Shown here: positions 1-9,330 of the stretch, one piece after another
Position numbering within the stretch: the first letter of the stretch is position 1
Layout: each line of letters starts with the position of its first letter
Source: Haberlea rhodopensis
Taxonomy: Eukaryota; Streptophyta; Magnoliopsida; Lamiales; Gesneriaceae
NCBI GenBank assembly: GCA_907163345.1
Contig: CAJQUN010000150.1
Coordinates: 372,001-436,000, forward strand
Direction: 5' to 3'
Length of the DNA: 64,000 nt
Notes under the pieces: model-generated
Seen by the model: the letters and a program-made list of their open reading frames with translations, nothing else
The model's database searches: none
Told to the model about the DNA's origin: nothing
Position numbers and translations under genes: made by a program

Positions 1-420
1 CCTGGGCTGCCTTCATTTTCTGACGGATAATTTTTATCTTATCCTCCATCTCCCGAATCAGTTTGGGCCCTCCCACTGCTTTACTGGTCAAGTCATCCCA
101 GTATAATGGCGACCTACAACGCTTACCATACAAAGCCTCAAACGGAGCCATTTGAATACTCGCCTGATAGCTGTTGTTGTATGAAAACTCTACCAAGGCC
201 AAAGAATCTTGCCATGAGGCATCAAATTCTAGTACATACGCCCGTAGCATGTCCTCGAGTGTCTGTATAGTGCGTTCAGTCTGACCATCCGTCTGGGGAT
301 GATAAGCTGTACTCAATCTTACCTCAGTGCCCAAAGCTGACTGTAAACCTCCCCAGAAATGAGATGTGAACCGCGGATCTCTGTCAGACACAATAGACAC
401 TGGAATCCCATGCAGTCTCA
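1..420 (-). pseudogene. integrase core, element A (partial)
   Basis: This is the continuation of the element A integrase in a different frame from the preceding segment. On the minus strand it shows the second catalytic Asp context (SDRDPRF), the conserved HPQTDGQTERTIQ block carrying the catalytic Glu, YNNSYQ and ALYGRRCRSPL, and it ends at the window edge in KMKAAQ. One base is missing near position 430 relative to the related copies, which puts it out of frame with the upstream integrase part. The chromodomain expected further on is outside the window. Confidence 0.85.
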
Positions 421-1209
421 CTATGTCCGGACATACAACTGAGCCATCCTCAAATATGTGTACGTCATACTGTAGGGGATGAAGTGAGCTACCTTTGTCA
501 GCCTGTCGATGATCATCCAAATGGCATCACAACTTGAAGTAGTCCTCGGCAAGTGGGTCACAAAGTCCATAGATATGTGTTCCCACTTCCACTCCGGTAT
601 CTCTAAGCTCCTCATTTCGCCACCGGGTCTCTGCCTCTCTGCCTTAACCTGCTGACATATCAAACACCTCTTGACAAAAGCGATCACATCACGCTTCATC
701 CACTTCCACCAGAACTGATCACATAAGTCCTTATACATCTTCCTCCCTCCTGGGTGGATACTGAATCGGCTACTATGAGCTTGCTCCAAGATTCCTCTAC
801 GCAACTTCGGTGTACCTGGAACTACCCATCTGTTACCGAGTCTCAAAGAACCATCCTCAGCCACTCTGAACTTTGATGGCTGACCCTGAAGTGCTAATGA
901 TATCCATCTCTGAACCTCATCATCTGTCCTCTGAGCTCTCCTGATGTTCTCATAGATATCTGGCTCAGCCAATAAAGTCGATACCCAAACCGGCGATGTG
1001 TCCACATCGAAGTCATAGCCCAGATGGCAACAAGAAGTCATCATAGCCGACAAATGCATGACATCCTCAGCAGTATTCTTCACCTTCCGACTCAAGGCGT
1101 CTGCTGTCAAATTGGCTTTCCCCGGATGGTAGTCTATCTCACAGTCATAGTCTTTAAGTAGATCCATCCATCTCCTCTGTCGCATATTTAACTCTGCCTG
1201 AGTAAACAA
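421..1209 (-). pseudogene. RNase H end and integrase N-terminal half, element A
   Basis: This 262-codon segment starts in the RNase H/connection region (FTQAELNMRQRRWMDLL, then ADALSRKV). It continues into the integrase HHCC zinc-binding domain (HSSRFSIHPGG with CLICQQ) and the first catalytic Asp (SMDFVTHLP). Integrase joins the cDNA ends to host DNA. A TAG stop at about 1220 on the minus strand, where relatives have a Lys codon in the RNase H motif TDHKSLKF, separates it from the RT segment. A one-base loss near 430 ends it. Confidence 0.88.
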
Positions 1210-1221
1210 GAATTTCAGGCT

Positions 1222-2721
1222 CTAATGATCTGTATAAATGGTAAAGGAGGTACCATACAGATAATGCCTCCAAATCTTCAGGGCAAAGATAATAGCCGCC
1301 AATTCCAAATCATGGACCGGGTATCTAGCCTCATGCGGCTTCAACTGCCTCGATGCATAAGCTACCACGTGCTTATCTTGCATCAATACACATCCCAAGC
1401 CCTGAAGTGATGCGTCAGTATATAGAACAAACCTCTTGTTCTCCGTAGGAATCACCAATACCGGTGCCGTCGTCAATCGGTGCTTCAACTCTTGGAAACT
1501 CTCATCGCAAGCATCAGACCAAAAGAAGGGTACTCCCTTTTGGGTCAACTGCGTCAACGGCTTAGCAATCTTAGAAAATCCCTCAACGAAGCGTCGGTAA
1601 TACCCAGCCAAACCAAGAAAACTCCGAATTTCGGGCACAGAAGTGGGTGCAGCCCACTCCATCACCGTCTCAATCTTCCTGGGGTCAACTGAAATCCCAC
1701 TGCTAGATATGACGTGCCCAAAAAATACTACACTGCTCAACCAAAACTCACACTTGCTGAGCTTGGCATATAATTGATGGTCTCTGAGGATCTGGAGCAC
1801 TGTCCTCAAATGTCTCACGTGCTCTTCCTCGCTCCGGGAGTAGATGAGTATATCGTCAATAAACACAATGACGAACTGATGTAGATAGGGTTGAAATACC
1901 CGGTTCATCAAGCTCATAAAGACAGTCGGGGCGTTCGTCACACCGAACGGGATCACCAAGAACTCGTAGTGCCCGTACCGAGTCCAAAATGCAGTTTTCT
2001 GCACATCCTCCTCCCTGACCCGTATCTGGTGGTACCCGGATCTCAAACCAATTTTGCTATACAGCTTCGTGCCCTGCAACTGATCAAATAAGTCATCAAT
2101 CCTCGGGAGAGGATACTTGTTCTTCACCGTGGCCTTATTCAGTTGCCGATAATCGATGCACAAACGCATCGAGCCATCTTTCTTTTTCACAAAAAGAACT
2201 GGTGCGCCCCAAGGCGATACGCTAGGGCGTATATATCCTTTATCAAGGAGTTCCTGTAACTGTTCCTTCAGTTCTCTTAGCTCTGCCGGTTCCATTCGAT
2301 AAGGAGCACGAGAAATAGCGGACGTCCCCGGTAATAACTCAATCCCAAATTCGACTTCCCTAGTCGGTGTGAATCCTGGAATCTCCTCCGGAAAGATATC
2401 AGCAAATTCCGCTACTACTGGCACATCCTCAACCTTTAACTCCTTACCCTTTCCCAACGTGTCCACGGCATAGATGAGGTAGCCCGTGTGTCCACGTTCC
2501 AATAATTTGGACATCTTGATTGCTGAAATCAACGGAATCTTCGCACGAGATCCGTTGCCATAAAAAGTCCACTGAACTCCCAAACCAGATCTGAACCGAA
2601 CTGTCCTCTGTCGACAATCCACCACTGCCTGATATCTGTTCAGAATGTCGATGCCCACAATGCAGTCGAAATCTGACATACCCAAAATGATAAAATCTGC
2701 CTTTATCTCATTGCCTCTCAA
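1222..2721 (-). pseudogene. protease end, reverse transcriptase and RNase H, element A
   Basis: A 499-codon stretch holds the end of the aspartic protease (GMSDFDCIVGIDILN), then RT from SAISRAPYRM through the polymerase motif FIDDIL, then RNase H (LYTDASLQGLGC, YPVHDLELAA). RT copies the genomic RNA and RNase H removes it. The motif A block that reads KIDLRSGYHQ in related copies is KIGLRSGYHQ here, so the first catalytic Asp is Gly. That alone should inactivate the enzyme. The start falls after an inserted base (YFE to RGN region) and the end is an in-frame TAG in RNase H. Confidence 0.9.
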
Positions 2722-2767
2722 AATAAATGAGGCAGTCCATCAGAAACTGATCAGCAACAACTCTCTT

Positions 2768-4057
2768 TCAAGTGGGTGTCGAGACCAATAGAGACGTGGG
2801 TAACAGAGACGTGCACATATGATGTCTCGCCACAAAGTCCGCAGACACGAAGGAGTGCGAAGCACCTGTGTCTATCAAAATAAAGGCGGAATATGTAAAT
2901 AATAGGCACGTACCAGCTATAACCTCCTCTGGCACTGCATCGGCCTGCTCCCTGGTCAATGCATAGACCTGTTCCTGAGGTGGCCCCATCGCCTGTCCTC
3001 CCATCTGACGAGGCACCATTGGTGGCCTCTGCTGCATCGTACCACTAGAAAACCTCCCTCGACCTTCCCTGAGATCCATCTGTCCTTCTCGGTTGGGGCA
3101 ACGCCGAGCAATGTGGCCCGACCTGCCACAAATGTAGCACGCAGAACAATCTCGCATCAAATGTGGCCCTCCACAAAAGTGGCACTTGACATCTCCAGCT
3201 CTACTAGCTTGAGCCGGTCCCCCATAAGTAGATGCACCACTCCTCCGATCCCCTTGCTTTCGGCCCTCCGGCCGCCTTCCACTAAATCGAGAAGAAGAAG
3301 AAGTCCCCCGCGACTTAAAAGATCCTCCTCGGGGCCTCAGATTTTCAGATGTTGATCTTTGTGATGGAACTGGTGAGGGTGTGGCCTCAGGATAAGCACT
3401 CACCCCTATCTCTGCTAACTCCGCTCTAACCAGTGCATCATCAAAAGATGTCGGGTTGTTAGAAATGACCCGATCAAATAATTCCGGTCGCAGCCCCTTC
3501 AGAAAGTGCCTCATCTTGGCATGTCCATTTGTAGCAATGTGTGGAACATACCTCAATAAGGACGAGTAGTGCATGGAATAGTCCGAAACTGTCAGGTTCC
3601 CTTGCTTCAGATTCGTAAATTCATCCTCCTTAGTTTGCCTAGCCGCGGCAAAGAAGTATCGGTTTAGAAACCGAGTACGAAATAAAGTCCAGTCGATTAC
3701 CATGCCTTGTGCCCTCAATTCCATTACAGTCGTCTTCCACCACATGGAAGACTTCTTTGCCAGTTGGAATTCTGCCAGTCTTAACCAAGCCGTCCTAGCA
3801 CATGACGCAGATACAAAAATCTGTTCTAGTCTCTCCAGCCACTCTTCGGCCTCTTCTCTTGTCTCTGTTCCTTCAAACATGGGTGGGTGGAAGGTCAGAA
3901 ATTGAGTCAGGCTAAGCTCCCCTGGTAACAGTAATTGAGCAACCGGTTCCATGCCCACAGCAGGTGGGGGTAAAGGATTTGCCTGCCCGATGCTAGCATT
4001 CATGCTCCCAATATCACCCACCTCTTCGTTGAGGTTCCCCGCATTCATAGCCGCCAT
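2768..4057 (-). pseudogene. Gag and start of protease, element A
   Basis: The chosen start is the ATG giving MAAMNAGNLNEEVG, because it lies directly after a conserved acceptor-like TTACAG and aligns with the starts of the other copies. An in-frame ATG four codons upstream is not conserved as coding. The capsid domain is around residues 50-200 (EEWLERLEQIF, MWWKTTVMEL). A basic Ser/Arg-rich stretch follows, then two adjacent zinc knuckles: a short one (CHFCGGPHLMRDC) and a canonical CX2CX4HX4C (CYICGRSGHIARRC). The protease active site DTGASHSF is near residue 394. A TGA where relatives have a Gly codon ends the frame. Confidence 0.88.
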
Positions 4058-4250
4058 GCTGTAACACAAAGGTTAACACAATTCCAAACAATACATATGC
4101 TAAACCGTTAGACAATATAAATGATAAGCATGTTAGTATAACAATTGTATACATAAGTATGCACCACATGCATAAACATGCCCCAAATGTAAACACCTAG
4201 CCAACCATGCTAAGGCTACCCTTCACTAGTTCCCGGATTCTCTAACCACT

Positions 4251-4262
4251 GCTCTGATACCA
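4251..4262 (-). other. primer binding site, element A
   Basis: TGGTATCAGAGC on the minus strand lies four bases inside the 5' LTR end. It matches the 3' end of plant initiator Met-tRNA, the usual primer for minus-strand synthesis in these elements. Confidence 0.9.
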
Positions 4263-4792
4263 CTAATGTAAGGACCCTAGTTCCTTAAGTGCTGATCAAA
4301 GGCGTAATAGAGCTAAACATGCATATAAGAATATAGAGTTCGTGTTGATGTATTGAGCCGTTAGGATTACAGGCCAAAATAAAATTTCCAAAGGGATTAA
4401 TTACATTCCCAACCAATTGAATCTTAATCCTATAGTTTTACACTACTCCTAGAGTAGAAACTATACAAAAGAATTAGGCCTGCTATGCCAAAAGCACTCC
4501 TCACTGGCTCACCGCATCAACCCGCCTCAGCCCGTACGCCCAAAAGTACCTACAGGAACAACCCCAAAACCATGAGCATGTATGTAAACCATATTCACAA
4601 TAATATGATCATAATTCAATGCATAAACCGTAAATGCAAGTCACTTCCTGTATTTAACACATAAATAGAAGCTCCCTTGGTTGTCCCTGTACCATAATTA
4701 CAATCAATTGATTATAACACCAATAATGTATGTCATGACATGCATCCATTCCATGTATACCAATGGCCAATCCCAGTCTTATTATATCAGTG

Positions 4793-5002
4793 GCATAATA
4801 TCCCTCGCATCAACATGACAGCGGCATTAATACCCCACGCTTCGATATATTAGCGGTATAATATCCCTCGCATCAACATGACAGCGGCATTATCCTTCTG
4901 TTCGACATGTTTGCGGCAAATATCCTTCATCGCTATAATATGACAGCGGCAGGTATTCTATCATCGCTTCGACATGAAGGCGGCAAGTATTCTTCATCAC
5001 TG
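4793..5002 (-). repeat. GCGAGG/GCCGC tandem modules in LTR A
   Basis: Alternating short motifs (AGCGGCA and CCTCGC on the plus strand), spaced roughly 30-50 bases apart and tied to ATATCC and CATGACA segments, repeat about five times. The same slot in F carries homologous modules, while in B and D it is filled by an unrelated 66-bp repeat. Confidence 0.65.
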
Positions 5003-5325
5003 TAATATAATCTCGACCCACAATCACATGCAACCATTATGCATATTCCAATCATGTATGCAACCATAATGCATAATGAGACCATATACGCAACCATAAT
5101 GCATAACCAATTTATAGCGTAATAAATACGTTTTACCGTCCGATGCCCGTACGTCTCACTACGTACCTTGGTTCCAAAAGTGGAGATATCGTGGACTTTA
5201 TCTCCTAAGCTGTGTGGCCACCTAGGATGGTTCTACACATTCACACAAATCAATATTAGGAGCCAATAATAGTCCAATATCAAAAATTCCACAAAAATAC
5301 CCAAAAATGCCATATTTTGTCTTTC

Positions 5326-5535
5326 GCGATCGATCGCCAGTTACGGGCGATCGATCGCGAAACCTTATTGCCCGAAGCCAAAATTTTCACCCTTCGGCGA
5401 TCGATCGCCACACTTGGCGCGATCGATCGCCAACCTCGCCGATCGATCGCCCAAGAGTGGCGATCGATCGCCATGCGCTCCAAAAGCGTACTGCCAGTGC
5501 GCGATCGATCGCCTTGAAATGGGCGATCGATCGCC
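5326..5535. repeat. ATCGAT-centred palindrome array, LTR A (8 copies)
   Basis: Eight copies of a perfect palindrome built on GCGATCGATCGC are separated by unrelated spacers of about 8-40 bases. They lie about 745-955 bases from the LTR start, downstream of the TATA-like box and upstream of the donor-like block. Open frames through it (peptides such as DRSP and RSIA) come from the repeat and are not coding. Confidence 0.85.
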
Positions 5536-5984
5536 AATGCCTGTAACCCGAAAATCCACCATTTTTTCTCCAAAATTCCTTCCAATCCATACCAACACTT
5601 AAACCATCAAACCAACAACATAAATAACAACATAAACCTCCAAAATACACCTTAAAACAACCATAAATTCAACATTTAACCAAAACCACAACAACCCAAA
5701 ACAAACCCATTTCAAAATCATCCAAAACCATTTCAAAACTAAACCAAACACCATAAAAATACCAAGGAGGTATCCATACCTCTTGGGAACTCTAAATCTC
5801 ACAAAAATTTCCACAAACAAGCTTTTTGCAAGAATTTCTCTTCACCCCTATGCTCAAACTCGAAAATGGAAGAGAAAAGAAGGGTTTGGTGGTTGATTTG
5901 GGAAAGTTGAGAAGTGGTGGTGAAAAGGGGATTGGAGTATAAGTGGGTTAAGTTTAATTAAATTACATCCCACAATTCCATGGT

Positions 5985-5992
5985 GTATAAAA
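5985..5992 (-). promoter_or_regulatory. TATA-like box, LTR A
   Basis: TTTTATAC on the minus strand sits inside GGGGTGTTTTATACACCA, about 290 bases into the LTR. The same block is at matching depth in the LTRs of B and D. A position about 30 bases downstream would start the R region. Confidence 0.45.
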
Positions 5993-6279
5993 CACCCCAA
6001 CATGATATTTTAAAAGGCATTTTACCATAATGCACCAAAATCACAATTAAAACATGATTCACCCAAATAATCACAAACCATTTCATTTAAACCATTAAAA
6101 TCCCCAATTACCCAACATGCATAACATGCACCCCGAAATGCTCTACCGGGTCACTCCTACCATGTGACTAAGCATTTCACCAAAATAATTAATGCCAACC
6201 CAAATATTAATTATTACCATTAAAAGCTCATAAACATAATTAACGCCCAATTGCAATTAATTATTTCGGGGATATCACA

Positions 6280-6556
6280 TCATTAGTGCATTAAACTCCT
6301 CAATAGTGTATACACTTTTATCATTAAGGAATTCTCATTTACATGCTTTGTAATTATCGCATGACTTCTATAAAATTTCTCAACAATTTTGTCATAAAGC
6401 AATTCCCAATACAATTCAATTTGCATAGGTATACACTCGATATTGCACTAATTCTATTCTCAATTCATTATGCAATTTCGTCTTAAATAAATTACATGCA
6501 ACTCATAAATAAAGAGAAATCTCAAGTCTTTTATACAATACATAACGCAATGCTCA
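6280..6556 (-). repeat. old LTR remnant X, left part
   Basis: AT-rich sequence lies between the A LTR edge and the B target-site duplication GCTCA (6552-6556). It is continuous with 24149-24827 once B is removed. The right part resembles the solo LTR G in minus orientation, so this is most likely the same decayed LTR, although this left part itself matches G poorly. It has no coding content. The whole stretch was copied, without visible change, to 21465-21741. Confidence 0.5.
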
Positions 6557-6842
6557 TGTGATGTCCCCGAAATGATTAATTGCAATTAAGGCATTAATTA
6601 TGTTTATGTGATTAATTATGTGGATAATTGATTTACGTGTTGAAATTAATCATCACGATGAAATGCTTAGTCACATGATAGGCATGACCCGCGGGTTACG
6701 TTTCAAGGTGCATGTTATGCATGATAGAAAATGGGGTGTTAACATGACTTAATTGTGTTGATTGTTAATTATGAGGAAATTATGGATTCAATGAAGTTGG
6801 TTGCATTTTTGTAAAATGCTTTTAAAATACCATGTTGGGGTA

Positions 6843-6850
6843 TTTTATAC
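6843..6850 (+). promoter_or_regulatory. TATA-like box, 5' LTR B
   Basis: TTTTATAC lies in the conserved block GGGGTATTTTATACATCATG about 287 bases into the LTR. A pyrimidine-rich stretch follows within 60-110 bases. The copy in the 3' LTR is at 22028-22035. Confidence 0.45.
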
Positions 6851-7301
6851 ATCATGTTAATTTTTGGGTACAATTTAATTAACCCATATACCCCACTATA
6901 CCCTCCTTCCCCTCACTTTACCCTTTCCCTCTAAAATCCCCAATTCATTCCCAAAACCCTTCCGATTCCCCATTTTCGAAATCCTCCAAGGAAGGAGAAG
7001 GAAAGTTCCACAAAACTTGTGTTTGTGTGATTCTTGTCAAGATTTGGAGTCTCAAGAGGTATGGAACCCTTCCTAAAGTTTTTATGAAGTTTGGATTTGA
7101 AATGGGATGATTTTGAAGTGATTTATATGGGTTTATTTTGTGTATGTGTTGTATGTTGTTGGGGTATGATTTTTGAAGTGTTTTATGTGGGTTTTCGTGA
7201 GTTATGATGATATTAGTGTTGTTGGAAAGTTTGGGTTTGTCTGGTATGGGATTGAGCTTGGAAAATGCTCAAACATGGCGAAAAATCACGCACCAGCATG
7301 T

Positions 7302-7457
7302 GGTGATCGATCGCCTGAAATGAGGCGATCGATCGCCGAAGGCCAGTAGCCATTTTGCGTAGCAGGCGATCGATTGCCTCAAATGACAAATGAAGCGATC
7401 GATGGCCGCAAGGCAAAAAGTGAGGCGATCGATCGCCTCGTGCAGCGATCGATCGCC
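7302..7457. repeat. ATCGAT-centred palindrome array, 5' LTR B (6 copies)
   Basis: Six copies of GGCGATCGATCGCC or near variants. Three have a single change that breaks symmetry: an initial GTG, an internal GATTGCC, and GATGGCC. Two of the three changes are of the C-to-T/G-to-A type expected of methylated CpG. The position is about 745-900 bases into the LTR, as in A. Confidence 0.82.
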
Positions 7458-7850
7458 GCTGTTTAAAACATGGCAAATGATGATTTTTGATGAATTTTTG
7501 GTATTTGGCTATTATTTGGCTTCTAATATTGATTTGTATGGTTGTGTGAAACCATCCCAGGTGCCAACAACATCAAGAAGATAGAATTCTTCAATTTCTC
7601 CACTTTTGGAATTAAGGTACGTAAGAAACGTACGGGCATCGGACGGTAAACCATACTTCTATACTATGATTATGCAATGATTGCACAAGTATTTATGATG
7701 CTTATGATGATGATTATGTTAGTTAGGTTATGATGATGATGTTATGTTAAATGAAGATGACATGACGCTTACGATGACGATTACTATAAGATGATGATGT
7801 TCACGAGATGATGATGTTTATACGACGTTTATATAATGATACGATGTTTA

Positions 7851-8308
7851 CGATGTGGTAAGATGCCACACGATAAGGGTAAGATGCCCATATGGTAAGA
7901 TGACATACGATGTTTACGATGTGGTAAGATGCCACACGATAAGGGTAAGATGCCCATATGGTAAGATGCCATACGATGTTTACGATGTGGTAAGATGCCA
8001 CACGATAAGGGTAAGATGCCCATATGGTAAGATGCCATACGATGTTTACGATGTGGTAAGATGCCACACGATAAGGGTAAGATGCCACACGATAAGGGTA
8101 AGATGCCCATATGGTAAGATGCCATACGATGTTTATGATGTGGTAAGATGCCACACGATAAGGGTAAGATGCCCATATGGTAAGATGCCATACGATGTTT
8201 ATGATGTGGTAAGATGCCACACGATAAGGGTAAGACGCCCACGTGGTAAGATGCCACACCATGTTATGATATGGTAAGATGCCATACGATGGGGTAAGAT
8301 GCCCATAT
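7851..8308 (+). repeat. 66-bp GTAAGATGCC tandem array, 5' LTR B
   Basis: Units begin CGATGTGGTAAG at 7851, 7917, 7983, 8049, 8136 and 8202. The period is 66 bases except for one 87-base unit that repeats an internal 21-base piece. Because 66 is a multiple of three, several frames stay open on both strands (140-177 codons) and encode repetitive peptides that I do not treat as genes. Confidence 0.92.
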
Positions 8309-8402
8309 GCACGAATGTGAATCAGGGTCAACAAAAAGAAGCTGACGAATAACCAGCAAGTTTACTTAACTAAGATTTTGTACATTTACTGTTATATTTT
8401 GT

Positions 8403-8625
8403 TACGATGTTTATAAGATGATGATGCTATAAGATGATGATGCTTATATGATGATGATGTTATAAGATGATGATATTTATAAGATGATGATGTTATAAGA
8501 TGATGATGGTATAAGATGATGATGTTATAAGATGATGATACTATAAGATGATGATGCTATAAGATGATGATACTTATATGATGATGATGCTATAAGATGA
8601 TGATATTTATAAGATGATGATTTTA
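8403..8625 (+). repeat. GATGAT-rich low-complexity tract, 5' LTR B
   Basis: Repeats of ATAAGATGATGAT with short variable ends run for about 220 bases and have a counterpart in the 3' LTR (23460-23680). Confidence 0.85.
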
Positions 8626-9091
8626 ATCATTAATGCAAGAACTAATGATTATATGCATGGCTATGAAACATGGACAACCAAAGAGGGTTAATGCTATTAA
8701 CCAGAAAGTATAAGTTACCAATTATTTTCATTCATTTATTTATATGCCATTGCCTTATGATGTTAAGTAACGATGTACATGCTCATGATGGGTTGTTCCT
8801 GTAGGTACACTTTTGGACCGAAGGGCCTAGGGTCGGGTTGAGGCAGTGAGCTAAAAGGAGCAAGACGCTTATAGGATACAGGATTTGATAGTCTCTACTC
8901 TAGGAGTAGTGTAAATCTATAGCTTTAACATTCATTATTGAGAATGAAATTAATTAGCTTGTGAAATTTTATTTTGGTCTGTAATCTTATTAGCTCAAAG
9001 CTACAACCGGAACCCTAAGACGTTATTAATGCATTTTTAGTCCATAATTTGTGTATTAAGATTATGTTAAGGTAGGAAGACCCTACATTAG

Positions 9092-9103
9092 TGGTATCAG
9101 AGC
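9092..9103 (+). other. primer binding site, element B
   Basis: TGGTATCAGAGC lies four bases after the 5' LTR end and is complementary to initiator Met-tRNA. Confidence 0.9.
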
Positions 9104-9330
9104 AGTGGTTAGAGAATCCGGGAATGAGTGAAGGGTAGCCTTAGCAATAAGTTGGCTAGGTGCTTACTTTTAAACATGTCCTATGCATATGTTGCATATG
9201 AAGTATATGATGTTGTACTAACATGTTTTGTTTCTCTAACGATGTATTATATGAACTGCTTTTGGGTATTGTTGTTAACCATTGTGTTGCAGCATAGCAG
9301 CAAATGCTGAAGTAAGTGATGCGATTTCAT
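9104..9330 (+). pseudogene. leader and deleted gag start, element B
   Basis: The leader matches those of D and F up to the acceptor-like TTGCAG. The expected gag ATG is ATA at about 9294, followed by only about ten recognisable codons (AANAEVSDA-like). The sequence then jumps to a protease-region segment that in D lies beside HHICTSPSPTP. Roughly 1.1-1.2 kb, covering capsid, zinc knuckles and the DTGASHSF active site, is missing. The copy could not make Gag. Confidence 0.75.

Larger units (their letters stand above)
4059..5166 (-). other. candidate leader intron, element A
   Basis: On the minus strand AAG/GTACGTAG at 5166 fits a plant splice donor, and TTGTGTTACAG/CATGG at 4059 fits an acceptor two bases before the gag ATG. 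The same pair occurs in B, D, E and F. Removal would take out the U5 region and primer site from a subgenomic RNA. This is inferred from motifs only. Confidence 0.35.
1..6279 (-). mobile_element. Ty3/gypsy chromovirus element A, left-truncated by the window
   Basis: A minus-strand LTR retrotransposon reads from its 5' LTR at the right edge through primer site, gag, protease, RT, RNase H and integrase to the window start. The 3' part of integrase, the chromodomain and the 3' LTR lie outside the window. Domain order (RT before integrase) makes it Ty3/gypsy, and the RT and integrase resemble the Tekay/Del chromovirus lineage seen elsewhere in the window. The coding region has at least two stops and two frameshifts, so this is a dead copy. 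The base next to the LTR on the right begins TCATT, which would be the target-site duplication, but the partner is not in view. Confidence 0.9.
4267..6279 (-). repeat. 5' LTR of element A (2013 bp)
   Basis: Reading on the minus strand, the LTR begins TGTGATATCCCCGAAAT at 6279 and ends GGGTCCTTACA at 4267, directly before the primer site. It shares with the other LTRs a TATA-like box, a cluster of ATCGAT palindromes, the GTACGT...ACGTAC block, a GCGAGG/GCCGC repeat slot and a conserved 3' end. Its first 94 bases (6186-6279) are also present at 21371-21464, as part of a locally copied filler in element B. Confidence 0.92.
6557..9087 (+). repeat. 5' LTR of element B (2531 bp)
   Basis: It begins TGTGATGTCCCCGAAATG and ends GAAGACCCTACA just before the primer site. 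It is 129 bases longer than its 3' partner, almost all of it from one or two extra units of the 66-bp array. It carries the TATA-like block, the palindrome array, the GTACGT block, the 66-bp array and a GATGAT-rich tract. Confidence 0.93.
7617..9292 (+). other. candidate leader intron, element B
   Basis: The donor-like AAG/GTACGTAAG begins at 7617. The acceptor-like TTGTGTTGCAG ends at 9292, just before the former gag start (ATA in this copy). The segment contains the rest of the LTR and the primer site. Inferred from motif conservation only. Confidence 0.35.

Noticed and set aside
4793..5002. Possible CRISPR array from regularly spaced short repeats
   Set aside because: The repeats are degenerate, spacers are not unique, the context is a plant LTR and no cas genes are present.
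5280..5650. Six overlapping open frames rich in DRSP/RSIA peptides
   Set aside because: The peptides are translations of the GATCGATCGCC palindromes in different frames. Equivalent frames occur wherever the array occurs, on either strand.
7801..8334. Open frames of 140-177 codons on both strands with repeated peptides (SYPYRVASYH and similar)
   Set aside because: They follow from a 66-bp tandem repeat whose length is a multiple of three. They lie inside an LTR, change with repeat number and have no gene-like features.
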